In this document: positions 22,069 through 34,206 of the stretch, piece after piece
Numbering within the stretch: the stretch's first letter is position 1
How the letters are laid out: the number at the start of each line of letters is the position of its first letter
Assembly (NCBI GenBank): GCA_951213105.1
Contig: OX578139.1
Span: 73,099,184-73,163,183 of the forward strand
Source: Amaurobius ferox
Taxonomy: Eukaryota; Arthropoda; Arachnida; Araneae; Amaurobiidae
Length of the DNA stretch: 64,000 nucleotides
Reading direction: 5' to 3'
Program-made: the position numbers and the translations under genes
Notes under the pieces: model-generated
The model's input: only the letters and a program-made list of their open reading frames with translations
Told to the model about the DNA's origin: nothing
Databases searched by the model: none

Positions 22069-22736
22069 TCAAATTTGGCTCGATGAAATTTACTAACATT
22101 GAAAATAATAAATAATTGAGCATTTAGAGAAATTTCGTAATTGCAAAAAAATTTCATGAGCAATACGCTTTTTCGTTATAGAGAGATGCATGTATTGCTT
22201 TGAATACCCCTTGAATAAAAATTAAAATGCTTGAAGACGATGGCAGAATTAATATTTTTTAAGTATAAGGTAGTGTGGCATACAACAAAATAAAATAGGA
22301 TCAATTTACCTAATAGTGAACAGGGCTTACTTGGTAGTCATTTTTGGTATTAAAATTGAATGAATTTCTCAGTCTACTATAAAACAGATTGTGCACTATA
22401 AATTTTGCATGAGCATTAATAATGCAAAATGTGATAATTAATCTGATTTTAATATTCTAAATGATCAGCTTGTAATTATTATCCTTTATTAGGTAGTAAA
22501 ATCTTGTTAAACGACATTGATCACGTCTGGGGTACCTCATCCTCTCTTCCCCTCTTGAAATACCAACTTATTTTACTATCTATTTTTAATCTAATACATT
22601 TTTCTTTATCTCTCTCTATGAACAGTTTCAGCAGAAGTTTTCAACAGTTTCAGCATCTACTACTTTTGGAATGTCTATAAATCCACTTTCCCTTTTTTGC
22701 GCTACTTCTTATCCAAATGATTTAAGCACCCTTACT
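22069..22736. other. No feature recognised
   Basis: A+T-rich. The last ~100 bases may hold a decayed further unit of the next repeat. Confidence 0.35.
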
Positions 22737-23290
22737 GGTCCGTCCAGGCTCATTCTACAACAACTTTTTACAACTACCCGATAATTAAAATGTTCATTAC
22801 CATATTACGCAACGATCATGGCTCTGCAATAAATTATTGGTCCGTCGAGGTTTTTTCTACAACAATTTTCTACAGCAACCAGTTAGTAAAAAATGTCATT
22901 ACTACATTACGCAAGGATCATGGCTCTATAACAACTTGCTGGTCCGACGAGGATCTTTCATCAACAACTTTCTATAACAACCAGTTGCTAAAAACTCCCA
23001 GTACGTTATTACGCAAGGATCATGACTCTACAACTACTTCTTAGTCCATCGAGGCTTTTTCCACAATAACTTTCTACAATAACCAGTTGGTTAAAACTCA
23101 TTTTATCACATTACGCAGAGATCTTGTTCACCAACTAGTACAACAATTAGCACCAACTAATACAACGCCCTAGTGCAACTTAATGTTCTGTCGAGGACTA
23201 AACTACAACAACTTTCTGTAGCAACCACCTGGTTAAAACTGCCATTACCATATTACACAAAGATCGTAACTCTGACCTCAATTTCTGGAC
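22737..23290 (+). repeat. 102-bp minisatellite, about five copies
   Basis: Units start with GGTCCGTCGAGG at 22737, 22839, 22941 and 23043, and a last one near 23186 after a ~40-base insertion. Each holds TCTACAACAACTTTCTACA, AACCAGTTGGTTAAAACT and TTACGCAAGGATCATGGCTC. Because 102 is a multiple of three, one frame stays open through three units (22790-23044) as a 34-residue repeat with LRKDHGS and FYNNQL. Confidence 0.9.
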
Positions 23291-23502
23291 TCACAGCTCT
23301 GATGGTATTTTTCTACAAAATTGCCTCAAGTCCTTGTTTAAATAATCTCCGAAAATTCTTGTCTCATAATACGTTATTTTAGCCTCCTGATTGGTGTCTA
23401 CCAATTTATCATATTAAAATTGCCTAATACATATCCTACATGACATTGACGTGACATATTAAAATTTGAATAAATACATTAATATTCTGTATGCTATTGT
23501 AA

Positions 23503-23777
23503 AACCACATAATTAAAGTACCATGTGTTTTATGAAGGTCATATGTTGGACACACTAAAAAATTCAATTTCATCAAATTTAAAATTTGAATAAATAAATT
23601 CATATTTTGATACTAATTACGAAACACATGGGATTAAATATAGAACACATATATACGGGAAAATCGTATCTATCTCCACAACCCAGATAGATAATATTGT
23701 TTAACCTCATAATTAAAATATCACATTTTTTATGATATTCATATGTTGAACACATCGAATAATTCAATTTCATCACA
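23503..23777 (+). repeat. Degenerate direct repeat, two copies ~196 bp apart
   Basis: Copies at 23503-23578 and 23699-23777 share CATAATTAAARTA, TTTTATGA, TCATATGTTG.ACACA and AATTCAATTTCATCA. Confidence 0.75.
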
Positions 23778-24237
23778 AATGCTTAAATATTATTAAATGT
23801 AAGATCTGTTGCATTTCTATCATCAACTCTCATTACAAGTGTAGCTGAATAAGAATAATTATAGCCACCGAGTATTATTGAAGATGAACTTTATGGCTAT
23901 CTTTTAGATTTAATTTAAATATATAAAACTGCTTAAATAAAAATATAAAAATCATCCCCTTTCATTTTCTTAAAAGAATTAGGTAATTTAAAGTGAAATA
24001 GTAAATTTTATTACAATCCTATTTATAACATCAAAATATATTTCAATGAATATCAAATTCAATAAAGTTTACTTTATACGGAAGGAGCAGTGCATTTTAG
24101 TTTAAAATTCTTTTCAAAATTTGAATAATACACTTGCCATTGTTTTGATGCAGTTGCTATTCTTTTTAAAGTACTTTATTTTTACTTTTGAAACAACTCT
24201 GAGTTTTCTGAATTTGCTCTGAAAACTAACACTCAAA
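23778..24237. other. No feature recognised
   Basis: A+T-rich flank of the next duplication. Confidence 0.35.
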
Positions 24238-24852
24238 ATAAGTTTTCGAGCATCTTCTTGATAGTAATCCTATTTCTGCGCAGTAAAAGTATTTTTTACT
24301 TTCCTTATATACATAATGTATAAGGAAAGTATTGTGACAGGGTCGAAAATTCGAATTCGAGTTTTCGACGGGATAGCACGTTTCAAGCATCCCTGATCAC
24401 GAATCAAACATTTTTGAAGTGATGTCTGTGTGTTTGTGTGTGTGCGAAAGTATGTGTGTGTGTGTGTGTGAAAGTAGGTGTGTGTGTGTGTGTGAAAGTA
24501 GGTGTGTGTGTGTGTGTGTGTGTGTCAGTGAGACTGTGGAGACGATAAGTTTTCGAGCATGTTCTTGATAGTAATCCTATTTCTGTGCAATAAAAGTATT
24601 TTTTACTTTCCTTATATACATAATGTATAAGGAAAGTATTGTGACGGGGTCGAAAATTCGAATTCGAGTTTTCGACGGGAGAGCACGTTTCAAGCATCCC
24701 TGATCACGAATCAAACATTTTTGAAGTGATGTCTGTGTGTTTGTGTGTGTGCGAAAGTATGTGGGTGTGTGTGTGAAAGTAGGTGTGTGTGTGTCAGTGA
24801 GACTGTGGAGACGATAACTGACGAACGAATGGACTGATTCGAACCAAATTTG
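24238..24852 (+). repeat. Tandem duplication of flank plus element start, ~307 bp
   Basis: A unit made of 57-60 bases of flank (AAGTTTTCGAGCATCTTCTT onward) and the first ~250 bases of a family A element occurs twice, at 24238 and 24545. The junction sits at ATAA, which is present both in the flank (24238-24241) and in the element's GACGATAACTG block. This is what a microhomology-mediated tandem duplication would leave. Confidence 0.85.
24298..24544 (+). mobile_element. Family A element, truncated copy A4
   Basis: Hairpin end, the TCGAATTCGAGTTTTCGACG block and a long (GT)n with three GTGAAAGTA interruptions (24426-24525), then cut at GAGACGATA. It exists only because of the tandem duplication described above. 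Confidence 0.9.
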
Positions 24853-25563
24853 GTACAAAAATCACAATCCGTAAATACTGGAAGCCTATTGTTTTTATAT
24901 GCAATCGAATGTTCAGACCCCCCCTAATTTTTCGAATGGAATTTTGAAAAATCGTCAAAAAATCAAAACCACTAATAAAGTTACGCAAATAGACATTTCT
25001 TACGTAATGTTTCATTTGACAACGATTGACATAAATTTTAGAACGCTAACATGAACCGTTCTTGAGATATTGCACATTTTTCAAAAAGTTATTAAAAACT
25101 CATATAAAAAAATATTTCCTATTGAGAAACATGTTCACTTTTCATATGTAATACTATGCTATAAATTAGATGACATCATTCTCGTGGATCTAGCTCGTTC
25201 CATTCATGAAAAAAGATACTTTGAGTAATACTTTTGTATTTGAACGCCAATAGTCATTTATCTGCTGTAAGAACAACTTATTTCTTTGTCCATAACGCTT
25301 GGCGAGATTTTGGCGACGAATTTGGCGGAATGTCGCCAACTTGGCGATTTTTTGAAATGTTGCCAAATTAACAAAAATCTCGCCAAATGGATAAAAATGA
25401 CGCTAAATCAAAGAAAGTGACGACTAATTGTGGAAAATTCTATATCTTGGAAATAATATTAGTATCTAATATAAGAAAAACCTATTTATTTTACTGTAAA
25501 AGTAGTAAATTCATTACATTATATAAGGAAAGCCATGTGTTGCCCACATCAGATTTTTTTTTT
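24605..25563 (+). mobile_element. Family A element, copy A5
   Basis: Full-length, from ACTTTCCTTATATACATAAT to AAGCCATGTGTTGCCCACAT and CAGATTTTTTTT. The microsatellite (24730-24795) has the same GTGAAAGTA interruptions as A4 but is shorter by about 40 bases. All internal blocks and the four 20-base units are present. Confidence 0.9.
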
Positions 25564-27201
25564 ACTGCAAACTATAACAAACACTGCATAATTGTATAGG
25601 CGTTTTGCTTTAAATTAATATGTCACTGACCGTGATATGTTCTTTAATGAAAATTCTTCAAATTCGTATAGCAAACTTGTACTGATAGCATGTTTTTCTG
25701 TTCCCTTTGATGTTTATCAAAATGTTATATAAGAAAATACATCCCCTCTTTCTATCATATTTGACGACAAAATCGGGACTTTGGTCACAAATTGAACGAC
25801 GCACTTGGTAATAATTTGGGTGAAACAGTAATAACGAGTCGACATTCCAAAATGGTGCAAGTTCACGAAAATCCAATATAGAGGAAAATTTAGTTACATT
25901 TCTTTGATAATCTCTGTCTTTTTGCAGGTATCGTTAGTTTAAAATTATTTGTTTAAAATATAGTGAAATTCGCTCTTTGTGGGCCAGGTACGCAATGCTA
26001 GACGATCTAGTAAGTAGAAAATGAATGCGTTTTGTTAATAGAAAATTAATTGCGTCGAAAGTAGAAAATTAATTGCATTTTAATAACAAGTTACTGTCTA
26101 TCATAAGTAAAACAAAATCATTCTCAATTCTGTTTTGTTAGGTTTATTATACTTGTTAATTAATAATATTGTATAAGATAGGTATGTGAGATCCACTCGT
26201 ATCTAGAGATATTAGGATCACAAACACTGAAAATGAATTCTAGCAGAATTGACCAAAGGTACTCAAGAAATTATCTACACAGATAGAGATCGCCTCTCGT
26301 AAAGCTAAACTATTCAATAAGAACACACTGATTAGGTCAATTTATGATTCAAAAATTAACAACAGGTCATGTACGCTGAATCAAGCCTCAGAAAATTAGC
26401 AGAGCAATTTATAAATAAGGCAACAACTCAATTAATAGAATACACATCAATTTCCATGTCTGAAACTACATAAAGTACATAGCCAAAAGTTCAAAACATA
26501 GGGCATGTCATCAACATATAAAATAATCATTTAAGGGATGCAACATATACTACAGATAACGCAAGAAAATTGTCATATATCTTTCATCAGATTTCCTTAC
26601 ACCGTAATTACTTACAGAACACTGAGCACAAAGCTCCATTGTTTCATGAAAATAACAACCCTACGCTTTTGAGGCGTTATCGTTTCCTGGGGATACTAAA
26701 TAACACGCTGCTCTCTCACCGAGACGCAATCCAAGAAATTAAGCACACATGCACTCAGATAAGTTATGATCCAGCATCAATAACAAACTCAAACTAAACT
26801 AACTACGAAAAATACTAAGCTGGTTCAATAGAAAAATTGATGGCAGAGTTCCCACAAACAATACTCTTATCATCTGATTCCGTGATCCAAGATTATCACA
26901 ATGGCCACCAGCCTACAGCAACCCACCTGTCTGCCCAGTGCACAACTAGATCCTGTACAATTTAACACAAACTCAACAGCTTGTCTGAACTACACTCATT
27001 CATATGATCCTTATTTACATATTTCCAGGTAATACATAACTGGCCACCTTTCCGCCTACTCTCTGTCTACCGGACTCGTTCCATTAACGCACTACACCTA
27101 CTCCAAACCACCTCATAACTATTAGCCTACGCATCCACTCGCTGCTCCATCACTTCTGACTACACTCAGCCTAGCTGCAACAACTGGCCACGATTTCTCT
27201 G
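25564..27201. other. No gene recognised
   Basis: 26200-27200 is somewhat less A+T-rich and C-rich on the plus strand. A 75-codon frame at 26570-26797 and others carry no motif I know. It could be an old retroelement's untranslated part, but nothing confirms that. Confidence 0.35.
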
Positions 27202-27278
27202 TCTCTATGCTCTTTGTCTGTCTCTATGCTCTTTGTCTGTCTCTATGCTCTTTGTCTGTCTCTATGCTCTTTGTCTAT
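27202..27278 (+). repeat. 19-bp tandem repeat, four copies
   Basis: TCTCTATGCTCTTTGTCTG is repeated four times almost perfectly. Confidence 0.97.
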
Positions 27279-28095
27279 CAGTCACCAAAAATTCACTTGC
27301 TATACCTAATTCATATCACCTCTTGCTGCTTCCCCCTTTTTGCCTGCTTTTTATCTGCTTGCCTCAAATGGTCGCCACTTCTGTCTGCTATCTTGCATCA
27401 CCGCCAGCCTGCAACTATCCTGGATTGTCGAAATACTATAAACATTACATCTTTAGGACTAACTTGGTAAACATGTCCATCGTTTCCTTTTAGTTTATCA
27501 CTCTGCTGGGATATTAAAGCTGAAAACAGAACTGCAGGCCAGTACACAGACAGAAGCATAAATGATTAAATTTTACGTTTAATGACCTATCGTTATTCCT
27601 TAAATATAAATATGCTTTGTATGTAAACATATTACAAAGTATTAGTTCATTGGGAATTAGATAAATAAAAGGAATTGAATGAAAAATTATATTTCATCAC
27701 TTTTTATGTACGCTTCCATAAAACACTTTGCATCACAACTTCTAAAAATTCTTTAGAAATTCGCACCTAAGTGTTTCGATTTGGTTTTTCATGAGCCATA
27801 AAAGTATCTCTCAGGTACTTATCTTTATGATATGAAACCTCAACTGAACACAGCTTAAAAATTCAAGAGTTGGTTTGCAACAGTTGTCCCAAAGGGGCTT
27901 TTGACCTGGATATTTTTAAGGAAAGGTTCAGGTTATGTGAGAATATATTTTTAGAATATTTTTATCTACATGTGGATAAATTACTATCTACTAAATTTCA
28001 AGGCTATAAAACTATTACTAAGTTTCAAGATCTTTATAGAAATTATTGCTTGACATATTTCCTCCTCAGCCTAAAAAGGGTTGTCGCACATTAGT
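27279..28095. other. No gene recognised
   Basis: A 74-codon frame (27870-28094) starting MVCNSCPKGAFDLDIFKERF is mildly exon-like in composition but has no recognised domain or splice context. Confidence 0.35.
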
Positions 28096-28625
28096 ACTTT
28101 TCCTATATTCGTAATATTGTGCGTAGGGAAAGTATTATGACGGATCGAAAAATGTAATTCGAACTTTAGACGAAACATCACTTTTCAAGCATCACTGAAC
28201 TCGAAACGAACATGTTTGAGGTGATGTGTGTGTGTGTGCCTGTGTGTGTGCGTGCGTGCGGGCGTGCGTGTGTATGTGTGTGTGTGTGTGTGTGTGGAAG
28301 CGATATTTCACTACTGAATAGAGCATTTAGAACAAAATTTGGAACAAATATTACAATCGGTGAATACTGGAAGTCAATTTATTTTAAACGCAATCAAACG
28401 ATCGGGAGACCCCAAAGTTTTCGAGTGAAATTTGATCTCTTATGTAATACATTTTGAGAAAACGGATGACACAAATTTTAGAAAACTAACGTGAACTATT
28501 CTCGAGATATTGCACGACTTTCTAATAAACTTATTAAGAATATTGCATAAGATTAAAAAGTGTTAACTACTGTGAAATATGTTCCCTTTTCATGCAATAT
28601 TATGAGAGGCATTTGTTAACATCAT
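28096..28625 (+). mobile_element. Family A element A6, left part (split copy)
   Basis: The oldest A copy. The hairpin ACTTTTCCTATATT / GTAGGGAAAGT is diverged, the slot is filled with (GT)n and GCGT (28225-28294), and the ACGGATGACAC and ATTCTCGAGATATTGCACG blocks are recognisable. Homology stops near 28625 in the block that in other copies reads ACATCATTCTCGTGG, and resumes at 29345. Confidence 0.75.
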
Positions 28626-29344
28626 TTGTAAAGTATTTGTTTTTATCGATTCTTGATAGCTATTCATTTATACAGATGAATATTCTTATGTTGTGGGATT
28701 ACATATGCGTACTTATCTCTGCACACAAATTGACATAACTCTAACTTAAAGTACCTGGTAATCAGACATTTCGGTTCAGGGCAATAACACAGGACTGCAC
28801 TGATTTAAATCAAACTAATATCATTATGGACTTCACAAAAAGTACAGCACCTGACTGTTTAAAGCAACTGTCGACATTGATAACAACTGTTATTGCCCAT
28901 GCCTGTAATGAATTACAATTATACAATATATTACCCTTGCCTGGCCTGGTGATAATTGTTACTCCGTAGACGATTTTATGCTTACCGATAGCATATCTTT
29001 TACCTCGCCCAGTATTGAGATCAAACCCAGGATACCAGACTCCCCCAGTCATGATTGTATCTAAATGACATTCTTTCCACTAGACTACCTGCCAACTTCC
29101 GCACTCATCCAAATCTATCCTCGTGCTTCTCCTTCACACCAACTCACTCATGTCGAAATCTTACTAGAATCCTCGAATCTCTCACGATCAGAAACTTAAC
29201 TTGTTTTAACTTCAGGAACACAGAAACATATGTTGACTAGCTCAGCGATTGGTCTGACAACAGAACCAGTTAGAATGGTTAGTTTAAAAAAACACAAATC
29301 ATAATGCAAACTGGGGGAAAGGACAATTGAAAGGTAATTTAGAC
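28626..29344. mobile_element. Insertion of ~720 bp inside family A copy A6
   Basis: Sequence unrelated to family A separates the two halves of A6. It includes the SINE below. Exact borders are blurred by divergence and no target duplication was established. Confidence 0.6.
28800..29097 (-). mobile_element. tRNA-derived SINE, second type (S2), inside A6
   Basis: On the minus strand there is an A box TAGTCTAGTGG (29088-29078) and, about 50 bases on, a B box GGGTTTGATCTC (29029-29018), then a body with GGGCGAGGTAAAAGATATGC. Head and body differ from S1 and S3. Confidence 0.6.
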
Positions 29345-29855
29345 CTCACACATTCTTGTTGAACTAGTTCGTTTCATTCAGGAGAAAATACATTCGTGAA
29401 ACAGTTTTATTATTTTACTATAAATAATTCGGCAAACTCATTTATATATAAGACATGCTCATCTCTTTGTCTGTTAACACCAATATGACCAACAGAGCGA
29501 TGTATCGTCCCAGTTTGACGAAAATATTGTTCTAATTGCAAAAATGAAGCTAAATTAACGGAAATGACACCGAATTGATTAATTATATATTAAAATATTT
29601 TAATATATGGACTATATCGCTTTTTACGAATGATATCTATATTGAAAATTATCAATTTAGAGTGGCGCGAAATATAAGTTAATTGGGTACTTAAAAATAG
29701 TTTTGCACGCTGTCATCCGGAAAAATGTCAAATGTACAATTCAAGGTTGAAACCATTATGCCGTGGATATTTAACATCATTTGTTCACTGTGAAAGAAGT
29801 AAATGACTTGCAATATATAGGAAAAATCATGTCCTGCTCATATCAGATTTTCTTT
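29345..29855 (+). mobile_element. Family A element A6, right part
   Basis: Continues with GTTCGTTTCATTCAGGAGAA, the TTTGACGAAAATATTG-like 20-base units, and the right end ATATAGGAAAAATCATGTCC then TGCTCATATCAGATTTTC. Together with 28096-28625 it completes the element. Confidence 0.7.
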
Positions 29856-30476
29856 TAGTAATATAAAAGCTTGCAAAAGACAGGAAAACTAACACTCTTA
29901 GAAATAATGTTGCAACTTATTTTCAATATGCTTCATTTTATTTAACAATGTAGTGTGCTTAGCCTCAAAAGTAGTTAAAGTGTCGGTTCTGCCCCATGGT
30001 AGAATGTCCTACTTTTATATCCGCTATTAGGGCTTCGGTTCTTAGATACTTAGATTCCCTACGGAAATTCAAAATACAACGCTGGAACGTTCAGCTCAGT
30101 GGCTGAACTATAAGTATCAAAAGGTTAAATATCAGTGATTAAGGCATCAACATCAAGAAAACGTTTTGTGTACCATAATTTTTCATACCGCTGTCGTTAC
30201 TAACTAACAATCAGACAACAAAGTGTGGGTTTTTGGATTAGGAAAGGTACAGCAGAGGAGATAGATTGGGGTATTTATACAATTATTTTTCTGAAAATGT
30301 AAAGGCATTATTTTTACATATTTTTTACATATACATTATTTTTTCGTAAATGTAAAGTTTATCTAAATAATATTCATAGTCTAAATTATAAATGTACTTT
30401 TACGTTCATAAAATAATTGTTTGCGGTTAATTAAATTTCCTAGTTTTTAAGATGGATTAGTTTCATTGATCAACTA
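29856..30476. other. No feature recognised
   Basis: A+T-rich, with no repeat or coding signal. Confidence 0.35.
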
Positions 30477-30853
30477 CCCTGACAGCATTTTTTTTCACAG
30501 TGACATAAGATTTAAGTCACACTGTGACATTAGGACATCACAGGACGTCGCAGTACGTCTCGCAATATCATATTGAGGTCACAGCGAAGTCATTTTGGTC
30601 ATTTTCATGGTCGTGTGTGATGTCGCATATTAACTATTTTGTGACGTCACATTGCAATTGTCATTGTAATGTCGTCACATTATTACGTGTTAGTTAAATT
30701 GTGGAAACGTCACAGAATATAGTCACAATGAAGTTACAAAGTTACTTATACTTAACGTCGCATAGAAGTCACAAATACGATGTCACATTGTGACCCATAT
30801 GTCACGTGACTACAACGTCATTGTCACACATGTGACGATCTTTGCTGTGAGGG
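30477..30853. mobile_element. MITE with TA duplication, rich in GTCACA / TGTGAC
   Basis: The ends are CCCTGACAGCA (30477-30487) and, inverted, CCCTCACAGCA (30853-30843), each flanked by TA (30475-30476 and 30854-30855). The 377-base interior is crowded with GTCACA, TGTGAC and TGACGTCA words in both orientations, so much of it can self-pair. It has no coding capacity. The TA target and short terminal repeats fit a non-autonomous Tc1/mariner-like element, but other superfamilies also use TA. Confidence 0.75.
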
Positions 30854-30855
30854 TA

Positions 30856-31299
30856 CAATCATATCAAATCTTCCAAATAGTATTGGTAATTCATACGTAC
30901 AATGAGGTGGTTTGATACATTTTTAATTTTGAAGATTTATAATAAAATTCAACTCGTACACGTCGGAATTTCAAAGCTATAGTGCTGAGTTCCGTTCTAC
31001 ATTGAAAATGTACAATAAATGTGAGGAATTAAGGAGTTATTTGTATGCAAAAAGTCATCGCTATCTTCATTTGAGGAGCTTTAAAACTTTATGCTCCTTT
31101 TGTTGGTAGCATACTTATATGGCTATATAATCATACACAAAAATATTTTTGAATATTGAAGTAGTTGCAACTATAGATATTATACAAATTTATACACTGA
31201 AACTTAGTGTGAGAACAATTTTTTGGAAAGGAAATGTCATTTGTTGTTGTCATAAACTCTTCCTCATGATTTCCACATTAAAGTTCGAAATGTAAAACA
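30856..31299. other. No feature recognised
   Basis: A+T-rich and unique-looking. Confidence 0.35.
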
Positions 31300-31545
31300 T
31301 CCTCTATTTTTTACCATTCCTTTCATCCTTTTCTCTTGCATTTAAAACTCGTGATATCCTATATATTGCATTGACATGTATGTGATCTTTCCATTCACGC
31401 GGTGAAATAAGTCATGCTCATTCGATGTTTTATTCATGGAATGTTCCATTTGTCAAAAAGTTTCCGAACTTCTTGAACAGCGGCATTATGCAGTGCGATA
31501 TGAAAGAGCAATGTCAGAACATTCGATTTCAATCCCCATCCAAAA
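31300..31545 (-). repeat. Dispersed repeat D, copy 1
   Basis: Shares TTGCATT.AAA.T, CATTCACGCG.TGAAA and TTCGATGTTTTATTCATGGA with 38845-39120. On the minus strand both copies keep a similar peptide near the same place. Here it reads LHNAAVQEVRKLFDKWNIP before a stop that overlaps AATAAA, so this may be the 3' end of a decayed retroelement or gene. The family is unidentified. Confidence 0.6.
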
Positions 31546-31983
31546 AAAAAAAAAAAAATTATTCAAATAAGAATAATTTTATTTCCACGTCATCTTTTAG
31601 TCACTGGAAATATAAAATGCATAACTTTTCAGGAAATATATCTTCCAAAAAATTAGATTACTTTATTACTGTTAAAAATCCACATTATTATTGTACAGCT
31701 GCAGAAGATATTTTACTATTTTTAGACACATAAAGGGTGTTTCCCTACGGAGTCTTTCAACATAATTGACTATATTTATCTTCCGCCCCCCTGCATAGCA
31801 GCATGATACGAAACCTTCAATCATTTACAAGCCAAGATGATCATTGAGACATGCACGCTAGTGATTTTTCAGATGACTCTTTGCAACATCACCCCGTCAG
31901 ATGCCCCGGCTTGCTACTTCTGACCTGTGTCAATGGTCATTGGACGTCGCGTAGGATTGTTGGACTTTTAATTACGAATCGAT
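31546..31983. other. No confident feature
   Basis: A (A)16 run near 31543 and a less A+T-rich patch at 31780-31980 lead into the 288-bp array. A 102-codon frame crossing 31425-31733 lies mostly in repeat D and the A run. Confidence 0.35.
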
Positions 31984-33423
31984 TGTTTATTGTGAAAAGT
32001 TGTTGGTGATGGTAACGTTTATAAAGATAACACAGAGCGAATTACTGGGAGGAAAAGCAAGCACCAGACAAATATCGCATCGTCATGTCAACGTAAGTAC
32101 TCACAGTGCCGCGTATTACAATGTAGGTATGTTGTTGCAGGCCATTTCAGCTTTTATTGTGAATGTCGCTACGTTTCTATGAAATATGGTCGCTAAACGT
32201 CAGGTTTCTACTTAAATTGGGAAGGAAAAAATGATTCTTTAGGGAGAATAATGATTACTTACTGAAGCATTTGTTTATTGTGAAAAGTTATTGGTGATGG
32301 TAACGTCTATAAAGATAATACAGCGCGAATTACTGGGAGGAAAAGCAAGCACCAGACAAATATCGCATCGTCATGTTAACGTAAGTACTCACAGTGTCTC
32401 GTATTACAATGTAGGTATGTTGTTGCAGGCCATTTCAGCTGTTATTGTGAATGTCGCTACGTTTCTATGAAATATGGTCGCTATACGTCAGGTTTCTAGT
32501 TAAATTGGGAAGGAAAAAATGATTCTTTAGGGAGAATAATGATTACTTACAGAAGCATTTGTTTATTGTGAAAAGTTATTGGTGATGGTAACGTCTGTAA
32601 AGATAACACAGCGCGAATTACTGGGAGGAAAAGCAAGCACCAGACAAATATCGCATCGTCATGTTAACGTAAGTACTCACAGTGTCGCGTATTACAATGT
32701 AGGTATGTTGTTGCAGGCCATTTCAGCTTTTATTGTGAATGTCGCTACGTTTCTATGAAATATGGTCGCTAAACGTCAGGTTTCTACTTAAATTGGGAAG
32801 GAAAAAATGATTCTTTAGGGAGAATAATGATTACTTACTGAAGCATTTGTTTATTGTGAAAAGTTATTGGTGATGGTTATGTCTATAAAAATAACACAGC
32901 GCGAATTACTGGGAGGAAAAGCAAGCTCCAGACAAATATCGCATCGTCATGTTAACGTAAGTACTCACAGTGTCTCGTATTACAATGTAGGTATGTTGTT
33001 GCAGGCCATTTCAGCTTTTATTGTGAATGTCGCTGCGTTTCTATGAAATATGGTCGCTAAACGTCAGGTTTCTACTTAAATTGGGAAGAAAAAAATGATT
33101 CTTTAGGGAGAATAATGATTACTTACTGAAGCATTTGTTTATTGTGAAAAGTTATTGGTGATGGTAACGTCTATAAAGATAACACAGCGCGAATTACTGG
33201 GAGGAAAAGCAAGCACCAGACAAATATCGCATCGTCATGCTAACGTAAGTACTCACAGTGTCTCGTATTACAATGTAGGTATGTTGTTGCAGGCCATTTC
33301 AGCTTTTATTGTGAATGTCGCTGCGTTTCTATGAAATATGGTCGCTAAACGTCAGGTTTCTACTTAAATTGGGAAGGAAAAAATGATTCTTTGGGGAGAA
33401 TAATGATTACTTACTGAAGCATC
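31984..33423 (+). repeat. 288-bp tandem array, exactly five units
   Basis: Units start TGTTTATTGTGAAAAGTT at 31984, 32272, 32560, 32848 and 33136, each exactly 288 bases, and differ by only a few substitutions. Every unit contains AACGTAAGTACTCACAG, a good splice-donor match, and about 50 bases later TATGTTGTTGCAGGCC, a good acceptor match. A frame of up to 60 codons lies across this pair. No promoter or known protein is evident. Near identity and constant length point to recent amplification, a satellite-like unit. Confidence 0.95.
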
Positions 33424-34206
33424 ATGAATCATATTTAAATACAGAATGTGACTTTGAGCACGAGCAATAAGTAACTCGATCGCAACAAGAAAAGCTGCGT
33501 AAAATATTTAGAAAATAGACGATAATTTTGGAAATTCCCGGAATTATTTTTCAGTGCGAAAAAGACTAGATCTATATGCTAAGGAAAATATTAACTTCGC
33601 CCCTCTAGTGATATAGATAAGCTACAAAATATAATGTAGCAATGCCAGCTAGCATGGCGAAAGAGCAATGAAATGAGAAAAATTCGAAAAGTATAGAAAA
33701 TATGAACGAGAAGTGCAATGCAGAAAAAGAAAGAGACAGAGAGAAAAACGTAATTGAAGTTGTCATGCCATATCTCAAGCGTTATGAAATGATCACGCTT
33801 GTTCGCCCTCATGAAATAAATCCACGTATTTTTGAAATGATCGTCTATATTCTACATTTTATTGGCACATTTTCAGTTGAGATCTACTATTGAGTGTTGA
33901 CTATGAGAGTTGACTACTATGAGAGTTGACTATTTACATATTATATATATTCAAAAAGTATAGAAAATAAGTGTTGAATATTTTAATTTACGTACAATAA
34001 ATTTTGCAGAATTAGGATCAATAACTTTTAGAAGGAACTCTGTATTTGAGAGCGTGTGTATCCCCATTTACGCGTGTCAATAAAACCAAAGTATATTATA
34101 AAATATTCTTGACATTTTTTTATTGCAGAGAAACCATCCATGTATTCTTTTACGATAATGCAAATATTTGAAAATAAAAAGTATCTGGAAAAATATTCTA
34201 AAACTT
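33424..34206. other. No feature recognised
   Basis: A+T-rich. ATGAGAGTTGACTA is duplicated near 33902 and 33920. Confidence 0.35.

Noticed and set aside
31425..31733. 102-codon frame
   Set aside because: It crosses repeat D and a poly-A run; the opposite strand of D is the one with peptide-like conservation.
31984..33423. Multicopy gene family (60-codon frame per unit)
   Set aside because: The frame is intact only in part of the units, there is no recognisable protein, and the array behaves like a satellite.
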